This document shows positions 11,120 through 20,090 of a stretch of 64,000 bases of DNA, piece after piece. Source of the DNA: a virus; IMG/VR virus record IMGVR_UViG_3300008448_000023, positions 30,413-94,412 of that record. One strand, 5' to 3'. The stretch's first letter is position 1. Every line of letters begins with the position of its first letter. A program made the translations under genes and the position numbers. The notes under the pieces are model-generated. The model was not told the DNA's origin. It ran no database searches and worked only from the letters and a program-made list of their open reading frames with translations.

Positions 11120-11721
11120 TAGTTCCTGGATTGGCCAAAATTGAAGGTTTTGTAAAAATTCACAACCCAGAAACCGGCGAAGTTTTTGTTGACAAGAAAA
11201 ATGCTATTCACTACGAAAATATTAGTATCAGCATGGCACAAACACTGAGTGATCGCAACACCGGCTACATCTATGCTATGGCGTTTGGCAACGGTGGTAG
11301 CTCGGTAGATCCCACTGGTGTTATTACATACTTGCCGCCTAACACAACTGGCCAAAACGCTGACTTGTATAATCAAACTTATATTAAAGTTGTCAACGAT
11401 AATTCAGCAGCCGACACTGACCCTGAAAACAACAAAATGACTGTGATTCACACTCCAGGCACAGTGTATACAGACATTCTTGTTACTTGTTTGTTGGACT
11501 ACGGGGAACCTCCTGAACAGCAGGCATTTGACAATTCAACCAATTTCAATGGTGAATATGTTTTTGACGAGCTTGGACTCAAAGCCTGGAATGGCAGCGC
11601 AGACAATTTAAGATTGATCACTCATGTGATTTTTCACCCTGTGCAAAAGAGCTTGAACCGTCAAATTCAAATTGACTATACCTTGCGTATTCAAACGCTC
11701 AGCAACATAAATGCTGTATAA
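11116..11721 (+). CDS. Virion structural protein, 201 aa
   Basis: Opens with an ATG that overlaps the previous stop, so the two are co-translated. The sequence begins with a GLAKIEGFVKIHNPETGE-type beta-rich segment followed by a fold with many Asn, Thr and Gly residues; no signal peptide, membrane segment or enzyme motif is visible. It lies between the giant virion gene and the tail fibre, and similar short proteins are found beside fibre genes in T4-like marine phages, so a fibre-connector or baseplate-periphery role is a reasonable guess. The stop codon lies inside a TATAAATA late-promoter box for the next gene. Confidence 0.7.
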   Translation: MIVPGLAKIEGFVKIHNPETGEVFVDKKNAIHYENISISMAQTLSDRNTGYIYAMAFGNGGSSVDPTGVITYLPPNTTGQNADLYNQTYIKVVNDNSAADTDPENNKMTVIHTPGTVYTDILVTCLLDYGEPPEQQAFDNSTNFNGEYVFDELGLKAWNGSADNLRLITHVIFHPVQKSLNRQIQIDYTLRIQTLSNINAV

Positions 11722-11724
11722 ATA
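11717..11724 (+). promoter_or_regulatory. T4-type late promoter box TATAAATA
   Basis: Exact match to the T4 late promoter consensus recognised by the phage late sigma factor (gp55) in T4-like phages. It lies 27 bases before the ATG of the tail-fibre gene, with no matching -35 element, as expected for a late promoter. It overlaps the stop codon of the preceding gene. A sigma70-like TATAAT also occurs a few bases downstream, but without a good -35. Confidence 0.65.
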
Positions 11725-11751
11725 TGATATAATTAGGAACAGGTAACTGAC

Positions 11752-13488
11752 ATGGCTTATGTAATCAACCTTACCGATGGTGCTACTTTTGCTACCATTG
11801 CAGATGGTACTATCAATACTTCTAGCTCAATGACGCTGGTAGGTAAAAACTACGCCGGCTACGGTGAGTTCTTAGACGAAAACTTTATTCACTTGTTGGA
11901 AAACGGTTCTAACACCACTGCACCCCCAGCACCGTTGACTGGTCAGCTTTGGTGGGACAAAACCAATAACTTGCTGAAAGTTTACAACGGCTCAACATTC
12001 AAAACTATTTCAGCAGCTACAGCCAGTGCCAGTGCACCTGCATCTAATGTCACAGGAGATTTGTGGTACGACACGGTTAACCAGCAACTTAAGGTGTGGA
12101 CTGGTTCTGCTTTCTTAGTAGTTGGTCCGGCCTTCTCTAGTGCTACAGGCACAGCTGGCGCTATTCCTGAAACTATTAACGATTCAGGCGGCAGCCCGCA
12201 CTTTGTTACCACTTTGTACGTAAACAACAGCAGACAGGCTATTGTCAGTTTAGACTCGGCTTTTACACCTGCGTCGCCAATTAACACCAACTTCCCAACT
12301 ATCTATCCAGGTATAACCGTGACCAAGAACGCCAGCAGTGTTCTCAGCGGAAACGTGGTCAACACTGGTAACCTTACTTTAGGCGCAGGCGGCGCAACCA
12401 CTGTTACTGTAACTAGCACAGGCGGCAACATTTCTGGCTATGTTAGTGCTAGTGGAAACGTTACAGGTGGCAATTTAATCACAGCTGGCCTGGCCACAGT
12501 GTCTGGCAACGTTACAGGTGGCAATTTCTTAACCAGCGGCATTGTCAGTGCCACAGGCAACATCACCGCCGGCAACGTTGCAGCAACCAATTACACTGGT
12601 ACCGTAGTTAGCGTGACTGGCAACGTCACCGGCGGTAATGTACTAACAGGTGGAATTTTGAGTGCTAGTGGTAACATCACTGGTGGCAATATTGCTGCTA
12701 CATTGCACACTGGTACCGCAGTTAGTGTTACAGGAAACGTCACTGGTGGTAATTTGATTACTAGTGGTCTAGTGACTGTGACTGGTAATATCAACAGTTC
12801 AGCTAACATTGCAGGTAGTTACTTCTTGGGCAACGGTGCATTACTAACTGGTATCAGTGCAGCGGTTAGTGTTCAAAAGATCTCTGCTGGCACAACCGAA
12901 GTTAACATTCCTAGCTCAGGTGGATCAATTTTTGCCAACGTAGCAGGAACTTCCAACGTCATGGTTGTTTCTAGTTCAGGCGCTACCTTCAGCGGCATTA
13001 CTGTGCCCAGCATTGGTAAAAGCGGTTCAAATGCTGTGGGCAACATTGGATCTAGCTCAAACTATTTTAACCAGGTATTTGCCACAGCAACTACAGCACT
13101 GTACGCTGACGTTGCAGAACGATTTGAAGCTGACGAAGTCATGGAACCAGGTACAGTGGTCGAACTTGGTGGCGAAAAAGAAATTACCAAATCTCGTGCA
13201 GAACTCAGCGACTTAGTGTTTGGTGTGATAAGTACAAAGCCCGCATTTACTATGAACGGTGGAGCAGGCGAAAACGATACTCATCCTCCTGTGGCAATGA
13301 CTGGTCGCGTTCCAGTTAAAGTTTCAGGTATAATACACAAAGGCGATCGATTAGTTTCAGCAGGAGATGGGTTGGCCCGTGCAGCTCGCCCAGGCGAAGC
13401 AACATCATTTAATGTGATCGGGCGTGCATTGACATCCAAGCTGAGCACAGATATTGGTACCGTTGAAGCAATTGTGAGTATCAAATAA
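11752..13488 (+). CDS. Tail fibre protein with GNVTGGN repeats
   Basis: 578 aa. The N-terminal part holds the LWWDKTNNLLKVYNGS and LWYDTVNQQLKVW modules common in phage fibre proteins. The middle (nt about 12360-12800) is a run of near-identical short repeats built on GNVTGGN/GNITGGN, as in beta-helical fibre shafts. The C-terminal 120 residues start with YADVAERFEADE and carry EPGTVV, VFGVIS, GRVPVKV and KGDRLV motifs, a domain seen at the C-terminus of many phage fibres. It is preceded by a late promoter box and an AGGTAAC ribosome site. Probable host-recognition fibre; high similarity between repeats may allow length variation. Confidence 0.85.
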   Translation: MAYVINLTDGATFATIADGTINTSSSMTLVGKNYAGYGEFLDENFIHLLENGSNTTAPPAPLTGQLWWDKTNNLLKVYNGSTFKTISAATASASAPASNVTGDLWYDTVNQQLKVWTGSAFLVVGPAFSSATGTAGAIPETINDSGGSPHFVTTLYVNNSRQAIVSLDSAFTPASPINTNFPTIYPGITVTKNASSVLSGNVVNTGNLTLGAGGATTVTVTSTGGNISGYVSASGNVTGGNLITAGLATVSGNVTGGNFLTSGIVSATGNITAGNVAATNYTGTVVSVTGNVTGGNVLTGGILSASGNITGGNIAATLHTGTAVSVTGNVTGGNLITSGLVTVTGNINSSANIAGSYFLGNGALLTGISAAVSVQKISAGTTEVNIPSSGGSIFANVAGTSNVMVVSSSGATFSGITVPSIGKSGSNAVGNIGSSSNYFNQVFATATTALYADVAERFEADEVMEPGTVVELGGEKEITKSRAELSDLVFGVISTKPAFTMNGGAGENDTHPPVAMTGRVPVKVSGIIHKGDRLVSAGDGLARAARPGEATSFNVIGRALTSKLSTDIGTVEAIVSIK

Positions 13489-13501
13489 TTAGGACAAAAG
13501 C

Positions 13502-14467
13502 ATGACATACGTAAGCGGTGGTTTAATACAGGCCACAGACTATAATGGATTCGTAAGTACCAATGCCAATGCCAACGTCAACGACGTTTGGGGCACTGGA
13601 TCGGGAGACAAAGGCTGGGGGCAAAGTGCGCTGGCCACTGTGAGTGCTACCAATACAATCACTGCTACTCAATGGGGTAGTTTGGTCAACACTCTTGCCA
13701 GCATGGGAAGCCAGACCAACACCGCAATCACTGCAAGATCAGCACCCACCACTGGGCAAACCATTGGCATACTATCAGCTCTCAACACTGATCTAACCAA
13801 CATAACCACTAACCGCGCATTTGCAGCAGCCAACGGTAGTCAATTTACAGGATGGACTGGCACCAATTCTAAAACCGCTGCCACATCGGGCGCACCCTGG
13901 AGCATTACTTTTACCAATACAGTAACTTTTGCTAGTGCAAATGCTGCTCGCTGGTTTTTCAATGCTGGAGGTCGAATCAAACTAGACGTAAGCAAAACAG
14001 CCACAGGTGCCACAGGCGATCCAGAATGGAACGATCTGGCCAATACCTTGTGTGGTGATATATTTTTCACCGGCATTGCTGCCAGCAAAACTATTGCTGG
14101 TGCTGCATACACTGGAACTACCAAAGTTGGCGGTTCGGGTACGCCCAACACACTGAGCACTGCTACTGGTTTTTATGCTTTGACCCCTGGTGCAGCAGCC
14201 ACTATTATCTATAAACAGTTTGCCGATACTGCTCCGTACACCGCAAACTTTATTCAACACAGTGTGGCGCTGAACGCCGCTTCGACTGTTTTAACATTTA
14301 CTACACTTTGGTCAGCATCAGACGGCGACCCAATTTCGGGCGGTACTGCAAGTACAGGAGCCACTCCCGGAACTGCACCTACTACTATTTGTACATATTT
14401 CCCGCCCTCAACAACATATTTGAGCAACAGTTGGGGAACACCAGCTGTAGCTGCTACAACAGTTTAA
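13502..14467 (+). CDS. Tail fibre or collar-like structural protein, 321 aa
   Basis: Starts 13 bases after the fibre stop with an AGGAC ribosome site. Rich in Thr, Ala, Asn and Gly, with short repeated ANAN/NANV elements near the N-terminus (residues 20-30) and a beta-rich remainder; no enzyme motif, signal peptide or membrane segment. Proteins of this type sit beside fibre genes in T4-like phages and are annotated as virion structural proteins. The stop is followed by an intrinsic terminator, so it is the last gene of the structural block. Confidence 0.7.
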   Translation: MTYVSGGLIQATDYNGFVSTNANANVNDVWGTGSGDKGWGQSALATVSATNTITATQWGSLVNTLASMGSQTNTAITARSAPTTGQTIGILSALNTDLTNITTNRAFAAANGSQFTGWTGTNSKTAATSGAPWSITFTNTVTFASANAARWFFNAGGRIKLDVSKTATGATGDPEWNDLANTLCGDIFFTGIAASKTIAGAAYTGTTKVGGSGTPNTLSTATGFYALTPGAAATIIYKQFADTAPYTANFIQHSVALNAASTVLTFTTLWSASDGDPISGGTASTGATPGTAPTTICTYFPPSTTYLSNSWGTPAVAATTV

Positions 14468-14470
14468 TCA

Positions 14471-14505
14471 AAAGGGCCGCAAGGCCCTTTACTTTTCTCT
14501 TTTTT
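14471..14505 (+). terminator. Intrinsic terminator after structural block
   Basis: Perfect 8-bp hairpin (AAAGGGCC/GGCCCTTT) closed by a GCAA tetraloop, followed by a T-rich tract. It begins 3 bases after the stop of the 321-aa structural protein and separates the virion genes from the accessory island. Confidence 0.85.
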
Positions 14506-14522
14506 TCCTGTATACTAACATC

Positions 14523-14831
14523 ATGGATACTGATGCCCTTGTTGCTCACGCACGAGCAAGATTTAATCATGCTGTTGCAAAACGGCTACTAAAAGAAAAA
14601 TACCTGGCCAAAATGACCTTTGCTTATCGCGGTGGCATGTGGCGTGCTGGTCCTGAACTGCTGGCTGTGTTACAAACTGTGCCAGTAGAAGATGAAGTGG
14701 TTATTGTTGACTTATACGAAAACCCTGTTAAAATTGATCCACTAGAACTACAGCACTTGGCATTTGACCGTTGGCAAGAACAAATGAATGCCTGGCACGT
14801 GGAGTTTGAAGAAATGAGCAAACGTCGATGA
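14523..14831 (+). CDS. Unknown conserved-type phage protein, 102 aa
   Basis: Basic, helical N-terminus (HARARFNHAVAKRLLKEKYLAK), a short FAYRGGMWRAGPELL segment, then an acidic beta strand (DEVVIVDLYENP) and a Trp-containing helix. No recognised domain. It opens the accessory island directly after the terminator; a TATACT hexamer ends 9 bases before the ATG (with a weak TTTACT 17 bases further upstream), which would give an almost leaderless message. The stop overlaps the start of the next gene (ATGA). Confidence 0.7.
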   Translation: MDTDALVAHARARFNHAVAKRLLKEKYLAKMTFAYRGGMWRAGPELLAVLQTVPVEDEVVIVDLYENPVKIDPLELQHLAFDRWQEQMNAWHVEFEEMSKRR

Positions 14832-15631
14832 CCACCGGCGCACTGATATTTGCATTTAACAATGAACAAACCGACTACCTTGCTATGGCTCGATGGAATG
14901 CTGCAAACATTCGTAGGCACCTTAACATTCCAGTGGCCGTGGTCACAGACCAAACAGGATCTGATATTGTGGAAGGATTTGATCACGTCATTCATGCAGA
15001 CCCCAAAGCGGGAGGAACCCGTTATTTCCAGGATTATGATGCCACTGTTACGTGGCATAACGCAGGCCGAGTTGATGCTTATAGTTTGTCCCCTTGGGAC
15101 TGCACACTAGTATTAGATGCTGATTATGTTGTGGCCAGTGCTGCACTGCGCAATGTAATCAACGCTGATCGTGACTTTATGTGCTATCGCTGGGCCACAG
15201 ACATGACCACTGGACGGGAGTTAGAAGCTCTCAACACATTTGGGCGCCATCAAATGCCCATGCGTTGGGCCACAGTAATGATGTTCCGTAGATCAAACAC
15301 AGCACAATATATATTTGACTGTATGCAAATGATTCAAGACAACTGGCAACACTATCGCGATTTGTATGCCATAGACAAAAGCACATATCGCAACGACTTT
15401 GCATTGAGTATTGCTCTGGGCATTGTAAGTGGACACACCAACCATGTAAGTGATATTCCATGGCCCATGATGAGCGTCATGCCTGAACATACTTTAAAGC
15501 AAGTGGACGCTGACAGTTACGAGATTACATTTGTAGATGCTGATCGAAAACCTCAAACAGTAGGCTGGATTGGTTTTGATTTCCATGCCATGGGCAAACG
15601 TCATTTGGAGAATATCGTTGCGTCCTGTTGA
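14828..15631 (+). CDS. GT-A-type glycosyltransferase-like protein
   Basis: 267 aa. The N-terminus has the alternating strand/helix pattern of a Rossmann-like nucleotide-sugar domain (ALIFAFNNEQ, VAVVTDQ), and LVLDADYV near residue 95 provides a DxD-type metal/nucleotide-sugar motif of GT8-like enzymes. The same layout occurs in the next gene, so the pair are probably paralogues. ATGA overlap with the previous gene. A transferase acting in the cytoplasm on a sugar nucleotide is likely; donor and acceptor cannot be told. Confidence 0.6.
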   Translation: MTTGALIFAFNNEQTDYLAMARWNAANIRRHLNIPVAVVTDQTGSDIVEGFDHVIHADPKAGGTRYFQDYDATVTWHNAGRVDAYSLSPWDCTLVLDADYVVASAALRNVINADRDFMCYRWATDMTTGRELEALNTFGRHQMPMRWATVMMFRRSNTAQYIFDCMQMIQDNWQHYRDLYAIDKSTYRNDFALSIALGIVSGHTNHVSDIPWPMMSVMPEHTLKQVDADSYEITFVDADRKPQTVGWIGFDFHAMGKRHLENIVASC

Positions 15632-16382
15632 AGAACAAGGTTACATTATTCCTGCGTTCAATGTAGACAAGATAGACTACGTTGATTGTGCTCGTACCTT
15701 GGCAAAAACTTTACTGGCACAACATCCCAGGGCACGTATCTGTTTGCTGACCAACGAACCCTATGCAGCGGACTATAGTTTGTTTGCCTACACACACGTT
15801 GTAGACATCAATCGAGAAAATCCCTATGCCAACGACCCTTTGGTATTTGCTCAAACACCCTTCCGCGAAACTATCAAGCTAGAAGCAGACATGCTGATTG
15901 CCAGTCCAATAGATCACTGGTGGACCATGTTTAGGCATCGTGATGTGGTGTTGTCCACTGGCTGCCGTAACTGGCGCGACGAAATCAGCACAGCTCGAGA
16001 CTACCGAACAGTTTTTGATCAAAACAATTTGCCAGACGTGTACAATGCTATTACCTATTGGCGTCGCAGTGAAATGGCCAAAGAGTTCTTTGACACTGTG
16101 CGCAATATATTTGTTCATTGGACAGAATATCGTCGGCTCATCAAATACTCGCCCGATGTACCAGATACAGATTTGGTCTATGCCATGGCTGCACAGGTTA
16201 TAGGGCCTGAATTGGTTACTATTCCAGGATCGCCCTCAATTGTACACATGAAACAAGCACATGCAGGCACAGCCACAAAAGACTGGACACAAGAATTGGT
16301 TTGGGAAATGAATCCATTGAGAATCAATACCGTTGCTCAATGGGGTGCGTTCCACTATAATGTTAAAAGGTGGCAACCATGA
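15618..16382 (+). CDS. Glycosyltransferase-like protein, paralogue of upstream gene
   Basis: 254 aa. I choose the TTG at 15618 because GGAG lies 7 bases ahead of it; it overlaps the upstream gene by 14 bases. The longer frame would extend 48 bases further into that gene. Organisation resembles the preceding protein: RICLLTNEPYAADY near the N-terminus, KLEADMLI where the other has LDADYV, a WRRSEMAKEFFD segment, then IPGSPSIVHMKQ. The acidic motif is E-A-D rather than D-x-D. Probably a GT8-like glycosyltransferase; specificity unknown. Confidence 0.55.
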   Translation: MRPVEEQGYIIPAFNVDKIDYVDCARTLAKTLLAQHPRARICLLTNEPYAADYSLFAYTHVVDINRENPYANDPLVFAQTPFRETIKLEADMLIASPIDHWWTMFRHRDVVLSTGCRNWRDEISTARDYRTVFDQNNLPDVYNAITYWRRSEMAKEFFDTVRNIFVHWTEYRRLIKYSPDVPDTDLVYAMAAQVIGPELVTIPGSPSIVHMKQAHAGTATKDWTQELVWEMNPLRINTVAQWGAFHYNVKRWQP

Positions 16383-16705
16383 TGACCCCAGATGAATTCT
16401 TTGGTGTATTAGAAAGTATGCCACAACCTCAGTCTGTATTTTATAGACTGTATTATGAAGGTGAACGCCCACTATTCTACAGCATGGAAGACTTGCCCGG
16501 TACATACATTGAAGTTACCCCTGAACAGTATGCTAGGAGCCAAATGAAAGTGCGTATTCGCAACGGAAGGATAATTCCTATCACTTGGCAAACGGCACAA
16601 AAACTCGCACCCAGCAACGCAGGCACACTGTGCCATTTGCAAGATGTTGCTATTGTTGTAAAAGAAAACGGAACCTATTGGAGCAAACGGACTTATGAAA
16701 GTTGA
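16379..16705 (+). CDS. Unknown phage protein, 108 aa
   Basis: ATG at 16379 follows AAGGTGG at good spacing and overlaps the stop of the upstream gene; an adjacent ATG at 16382 is the alternative. The sequence starts TPDEFFGVLESMP and carries YRLYYEGERPLFYSMEDLPG and IEVTPEQYA, an alpha/beta pattern with no family I can name. It is embedded between two glycosyltransferase-like genes with overlapping ends, so it is probably co-translated with them. Function unknown. Confidence 0.65.
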   Translation: MMTPDEFFGVLESMPQPQSVFYRLYYEGERPLFYSMEDLPGTYIEVTPEQYARSQMKVRIRNGRIIPITWQTAQKLAPSNAGTLCHLQDVAIVVKENGTYWSKRTYES

Positions 16706-17615
16706 TATCGCAGATTTAGACTGCATTTACTTAACCTATGACGAACCACAAAAAGAAGAGTTTTGGATCAAAATTCGCAACATGGTGCCTTGGGCAAAAC
16801 GGGTGGATGGCGTTAAGGGCAGCGATGCTGCTCACAAAGCGGCGGCGCAGGCCAGTGACAGTGATAGATTCATTCTCATTGATGGCGACAATCTCCCCAA
16901 CCCGTCGTTTTTTAATCAGACGCTTGTTCTTCCTAATGAAGAATACAAGAACGCTGTGTTCCGGTGGCGGGCACGTAATCACATTAACGGTTTGATGTAC
17001 GGCAACGGAGGCCTAAGTTCATGGACAAAGGAGTTTGTGATGAACATGCAAACTCATGAAGCCACAGACGGACGAGATGAAACTCAGGTAGAGTTTTGTT
17101 TTGATCCCTTGTATTGGCCCATGCATGATTGTTATTCAACAACTTACCCCAACGGTGATGATTTCCATGCGTGGCGTGCAGGATTTCGAGAAGGCGTTAA
17201 GATGTGCCTGCAACGCGGTCGCAAACCCACGGTAGAAGAATTTAAAAATCAAGTGCTACGAAACTTAGACAATCTCACAATCTGGCACAACGTGGGCACA
17301 GATGTAGAATATGGCGAGTGGGCCATCGCTGGCGCACGTCAAGGCACCTATATGACCATGCTTACTAATTGGGATCATACCTTGGTGCAAAGTTTTGATG
17401 CCTTGGCCGAACTATGGCTCACAGTGAAAGATGGCCAACCAAGATTGCTCAGTAATCGGTTGGCCGAGGACTTGCACACACAATTGGATCTGCCAATGGC
17501 CATCCTAGAATGTGAACAAAGCGCATTTTTTAAACATCACTATCGTTTGAACTGGCACAATCAAGGTGTTATGGTTCGAGAAATTGACGTTATTCGCAAG
17601 ATAGAAGGTTGGTAA
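16695..17615 (+). CDS. Glycosyltransferase-like protein related to C-terminus of the 1128-aa repeat protein
   Basis: 306 aa. Residues 35-60 contain a VKGSDAAHKAAAQAS segment followed by FILIDGDN, a DxD-like motif. Comparison with the last 240 residues of the 1128-aa protein at 35642-39028 shows shared order: VNGRAAAYHAAARAS, NGLxYG and WxAWRTAFREVVKL match here as VKGSDAAHKAAAQAS, NGLMYG and HAWRAGFREGVKM. The two therefore share one domain, here stand-alone. A sugar-transfer role is inferred from the DGDN motif and neighbours. Confidence 0.6.
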   Translation: MKVDIADLDCIYLTYDEPQKEEFWIKIRNMVPWAKRVDGVKGSDAAHKAAAQASDSDRFILIDGDNLPNPSFFNQTLVLPNEEYKNAVFRWRARNHINGLMYGNGGLSSWTKEFVMNMQTHEATDGRDETQVEFCFDPLYWPMHDCYSTTYPNGDDFHAWRAGFREGVKMCLQRGRKPTVEEFKNQVLRNLDNLTIWHNVGTDVEYGEWAIAGARQGTYMTMLTNWDHTLVQSFDALAELWLTVKDGQPRLLSNRLAEDLHTQLDLPMAILECEQSAFFKHHYRLNWHNQGVMVREIDVIRKIEGW

Positions 17616-19000
17616 TGAGCAAAGGCGACCAAAGCCGATTCATGAGCAGTGCGGAACAAATGTCGCAGGACCTAGGTCCTGCGCTGTGTTTGGCTAAATG
17701 GAAGCAGGTCAGCTTTCACTTGCCCACAGGTCTAAACAACTCATGTTACCATCCGCCCCTGCACCAAATTACCGCAGACGATTTGACACGCCCTGGTGGC
17801 CTGCACAATACAGCACACAAGAAATCTCAACGAGTAATGATGATACAAGGCGAAAAGCCTGGTGAGTGTCAGTATTGCTGGAACATGGAGAATCTAGGCA
17901 AACTCAGTGACAGACATTATCGTTCAGGAGAGCCGTGGGCCGCTGTGGATTTTGAACGCATTCGTAATTCAACAGGAACTGAAGATGATGTCATTCCAAG
18001 CTACGTGGAAGTCAATTTTAATAATGCTTGCAATCTTCGTTGTAGTTATTGCAGCCCTCAGTTTAGCAGCAGTTGGATGGACGAAACTACTAGACACGGA
18101 GCATACCCAACTAGTAAACCTCATAATGATCCTGCACACTTTGTGGGTTCGCGACGCCCCATACCGGCTAGGGAAGCTAATCCCTACGTTGATGCGTTTT
18201 GGGCGTGGTGGCCCACTCTCTATCCCAAACTAGAACACTTTCGCATGACCGGCGGCGAGCCGCTGATGGACAAAAATACCTATCGAGTGTTTGACTATGT
18301 GTTGGAGCATGACAATCCCAAACTGCATTTGAATGTAACTTCAAACTTTTCAGTAGAGGATGCGCTGTTTGAAAAATACATGGACTATGCCAAGAGATTA
18401 TGTACACCACGGATTGAACATTTCATGCAGTATGTTAGCCTAGACTCGGGCATTGCTACGCAAGCAGAATACCTGCGTCACGGCCTAGACTATGCTCGCA
18501 TGAGTCGCAATGTTGAACGATTCTTACAGGAAATACCAAGTCGCAACAGCCTGACGTTTATTATTACAATGAACAATCTCAGTGTCACAGGACTGCGGCC
18601 CATGCTGGAATGGATACTGAATCTACGCCGGACACACAGTTCAACCTATCAACGTGTATGGTTTGATACACCTGTGCTGCGCGAACCTGCTTGGCAAAGT
18701 CTACAAATACTGCCAGAAAGTTATGTACGTCAACTAGAACAGGCTAGAGATTACATGCTGGCCAACTTGACCACAGAAGCCAATCCCCTACACGGATTCA
18801 AAGACTACGAAGTGCAACGCCTGGAGCGTGACATTGCCTGGATGCGTGAAGGACAGTTACAGTACAATAGTATAGCCAAAGCAGACTTCTATCGTTTCTT
18901 TGCAGAACACGATCGTCGAAGGGGCACAGACTTTTTGAAGTCTTTTCCTGAGATGCGAGCCTGGTGGGCAGAATGTGAGTATCATGCTAGGAATACATAA
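17615..19000 (+). CDS. Radical SAM protein with N-terminal auxiliary Cys cluster (1)
   Basis: 461 aa from the ATG that overlaps the upstream TAA (TAATG), with AAGG 6 bases ahead. The CX3CX2C [4Fe-4S]/SAM motif is C139-NLR-C143-SY-C146, and a GGEP motif follows in FRMTGGEPL. Further Cys residues lie in front of it: C25 (LCLAKW), C44 (SCYHPP), C85 and C88 (ECQYCWNMENLG). Together they could ligate an auxiliary cluster. In most SPASM/twitch enzymes that cluster is C-terminal. Same subfamily as the genes at 20077 and 30140 (shared KW, SCxHPP-like and CxYCxxxExxG-xSDRxY blocks). The reaction is unknown; such enzymes often modify peptides or sugars. Confidence 0.8.
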   Translation: MSKGDQSRFMSSAEQMSQDLGPALCLAKWKQVSFHLPTGLNNSCYHPPLHQITADDLTRPGGLHNTAHKKSQRVMMIQGEKPGECQYCWNMENLGKLSDRHYRSGEPWAAVDFERIRNSTGTEDDVIPSYVEVNFNNACNLRCSYCSPQFSSSWMDETTRHGAYPTSKPHNDPAHFVGSRRPIPAREANPYVDAFWAWWPTLYPKLEHFRMTGGEPLMDKNTYRVFDYVLEHDNPKLHLNVTSNFSVEDALFEKYMDYAKRLCTPRIEHFMQYVSLDSGIATQAEYLRHGLDYARMSRNVERFLQEIPSRNSLTFIITMNNLSVTGLRPMLEWILNLRRTHSSTYQRVWFDTPVLREPAWQSLQILPESYVRQLEQARDYMLANLTTEANPLHGFKDYEVQRLERDIAWMREGQLQYNSIAKADFYRFFAEHDRRRGTDFLKSFPEMRAWWAECEYHARNT

Positions 19001-20090
19001 AATTTTTGTTGACGAATGGGCCGAAACCTGGGACTTGCTAAAGCCCTATGCTGATGAGGTGTTTTGGCAATGGCCTAAAGAATTGGATCCTTCTAGTGTG
19101 TACATTGTAGGTCGTGTGCTGCTGAAGCAACACTGGACAGAAATCACAGAATGGGCTACTCAGCATCCCGGACGCATTGTGTTTTCAAATCCTGCTGAAG
19201 GATCTGAAACTATACTACTGCAACTCCGACGACTGCGTATTACAGAGCATGTGCGTGACGGACGTATTGGCCTACTAACCTCCGGTGACATGGAACCCGG
19301 CTGGCGTTATTGCAAAACAGATTGCTACTTCTCTAACATAGTAGAGTTCACAGAAAATCGAGCAGCACAGATTGAAGCTGCACTGGACCACAAAGTTCAG
19401 CGCCCTTATGAATTTTTGTTCTTAAATGGTAGACTGAGACCGCATCGCAAGTACCTAATAGACCATCTAAGAGCTCAAGAGTTATTGTCAAATGCACTGT
19501 GGACCAATCTTGGTAGTCAAGTTGAAATGGCTTTTACGTCTGCGTTGGACACAGGCAAAACAGAACCCATTAGATTGTTGCCCCCAGAATACGAGATCCC
19601 ACGTGCTGTGTCGCAGTTGAATACAGTACCTGAGTCGGGGTTTGTCAAACACGAGTTGTTCAACAACACCTGGGGTGATGCCATAGTCAATCATCGGTGC
19701 TACACAGACGCCTGGTTCAGTTTGGTAACAGAAACAATATTTGATTATCCGCACACGTTTCGCACAGAAAAGATCTACAAGCCTATTCTAATGGCACATC
19801 CATTTGTGGTTGCAGCCAATCCAGGCTATTTGCGAGATTTAAGAAACGCTGGATTCAAAACATTCGACACCTTGATAGATGAATCGTATGATCAAATCAA
19901 TACCCCAACTGCACGAATAGAGCGTATAATAGATACAGTGCGTGACATAAGTTTGAATGGTGCTGCTAATTTCTGGGAAGCCAGTCGTGATATCTGTAAA
20001 TACAATCAGCAACATCTTGTGGAATACAATCGTCAGCAACGTGCTGAGTTGCCCACACTACTAGAACAATACCTCAATGAACGATCTTGA
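18984..20090 (+). CDS. Glycosyltransferase-like protein (TEK-HPFV family, 1)
   Basis: 368 aa from the ATG; a GTG 9 bases earlier is also possible. The C-terminal 150 residues carry SLVTETIF, TEKIYKPI, HPFVVAANP, FKTFDTLIDESYD, a pattern shared with the two minus-strand proteins at 33417 and 34552 (ETxF, ITEKTFKAI, PFVxVxP, TFxxxIDxSYD). The arrangement resembles nucleotide-binding halves of GT-B enzymes, with the Glu of TEK as a candidate ligand. The start overlaps the upstream radical SAM gene. Acceptor unknown. Confidence 0.55.
   Translation: MLGIHKIFVDEWAETWDLLKPYADEVFWQWPKELDPSSVYIVGRVLLKQHWTEITEWATQHPGRIVFSNPAEGSETILLQLRRLRITEHVRDGRIGLLTSGDMEPGWRYCKTDCYFSNIVEFTENRAAQIEAALDHKVQRPYEFLFLNGRLRPHRKYLIDHLRAQELLSNALWTNLGSQVEMAFTSALDTGKTEPIRLLPPEYEIPRAVSQLNTVPESGFVKHELFNNTWGDAIVNHRCYTDAWFSLVTETIFDYPHTFRTEKIYKPILMAHPFVVAANPGYLRDLRNAGFKTFDTLIDESYDQINTPTARIERIIDTVRDISLNGAANFWEASRDICKYNQQHLVEYNRQQRAELPTLLEQYLNERS

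Noticed and set aside
15570-15617. Longer start for the second glycosyltransferase-like gene
   Set aside because: The extension has no ribosome site, while the TTG at 15618 has GGAG at 7 bases and a natural overlap.
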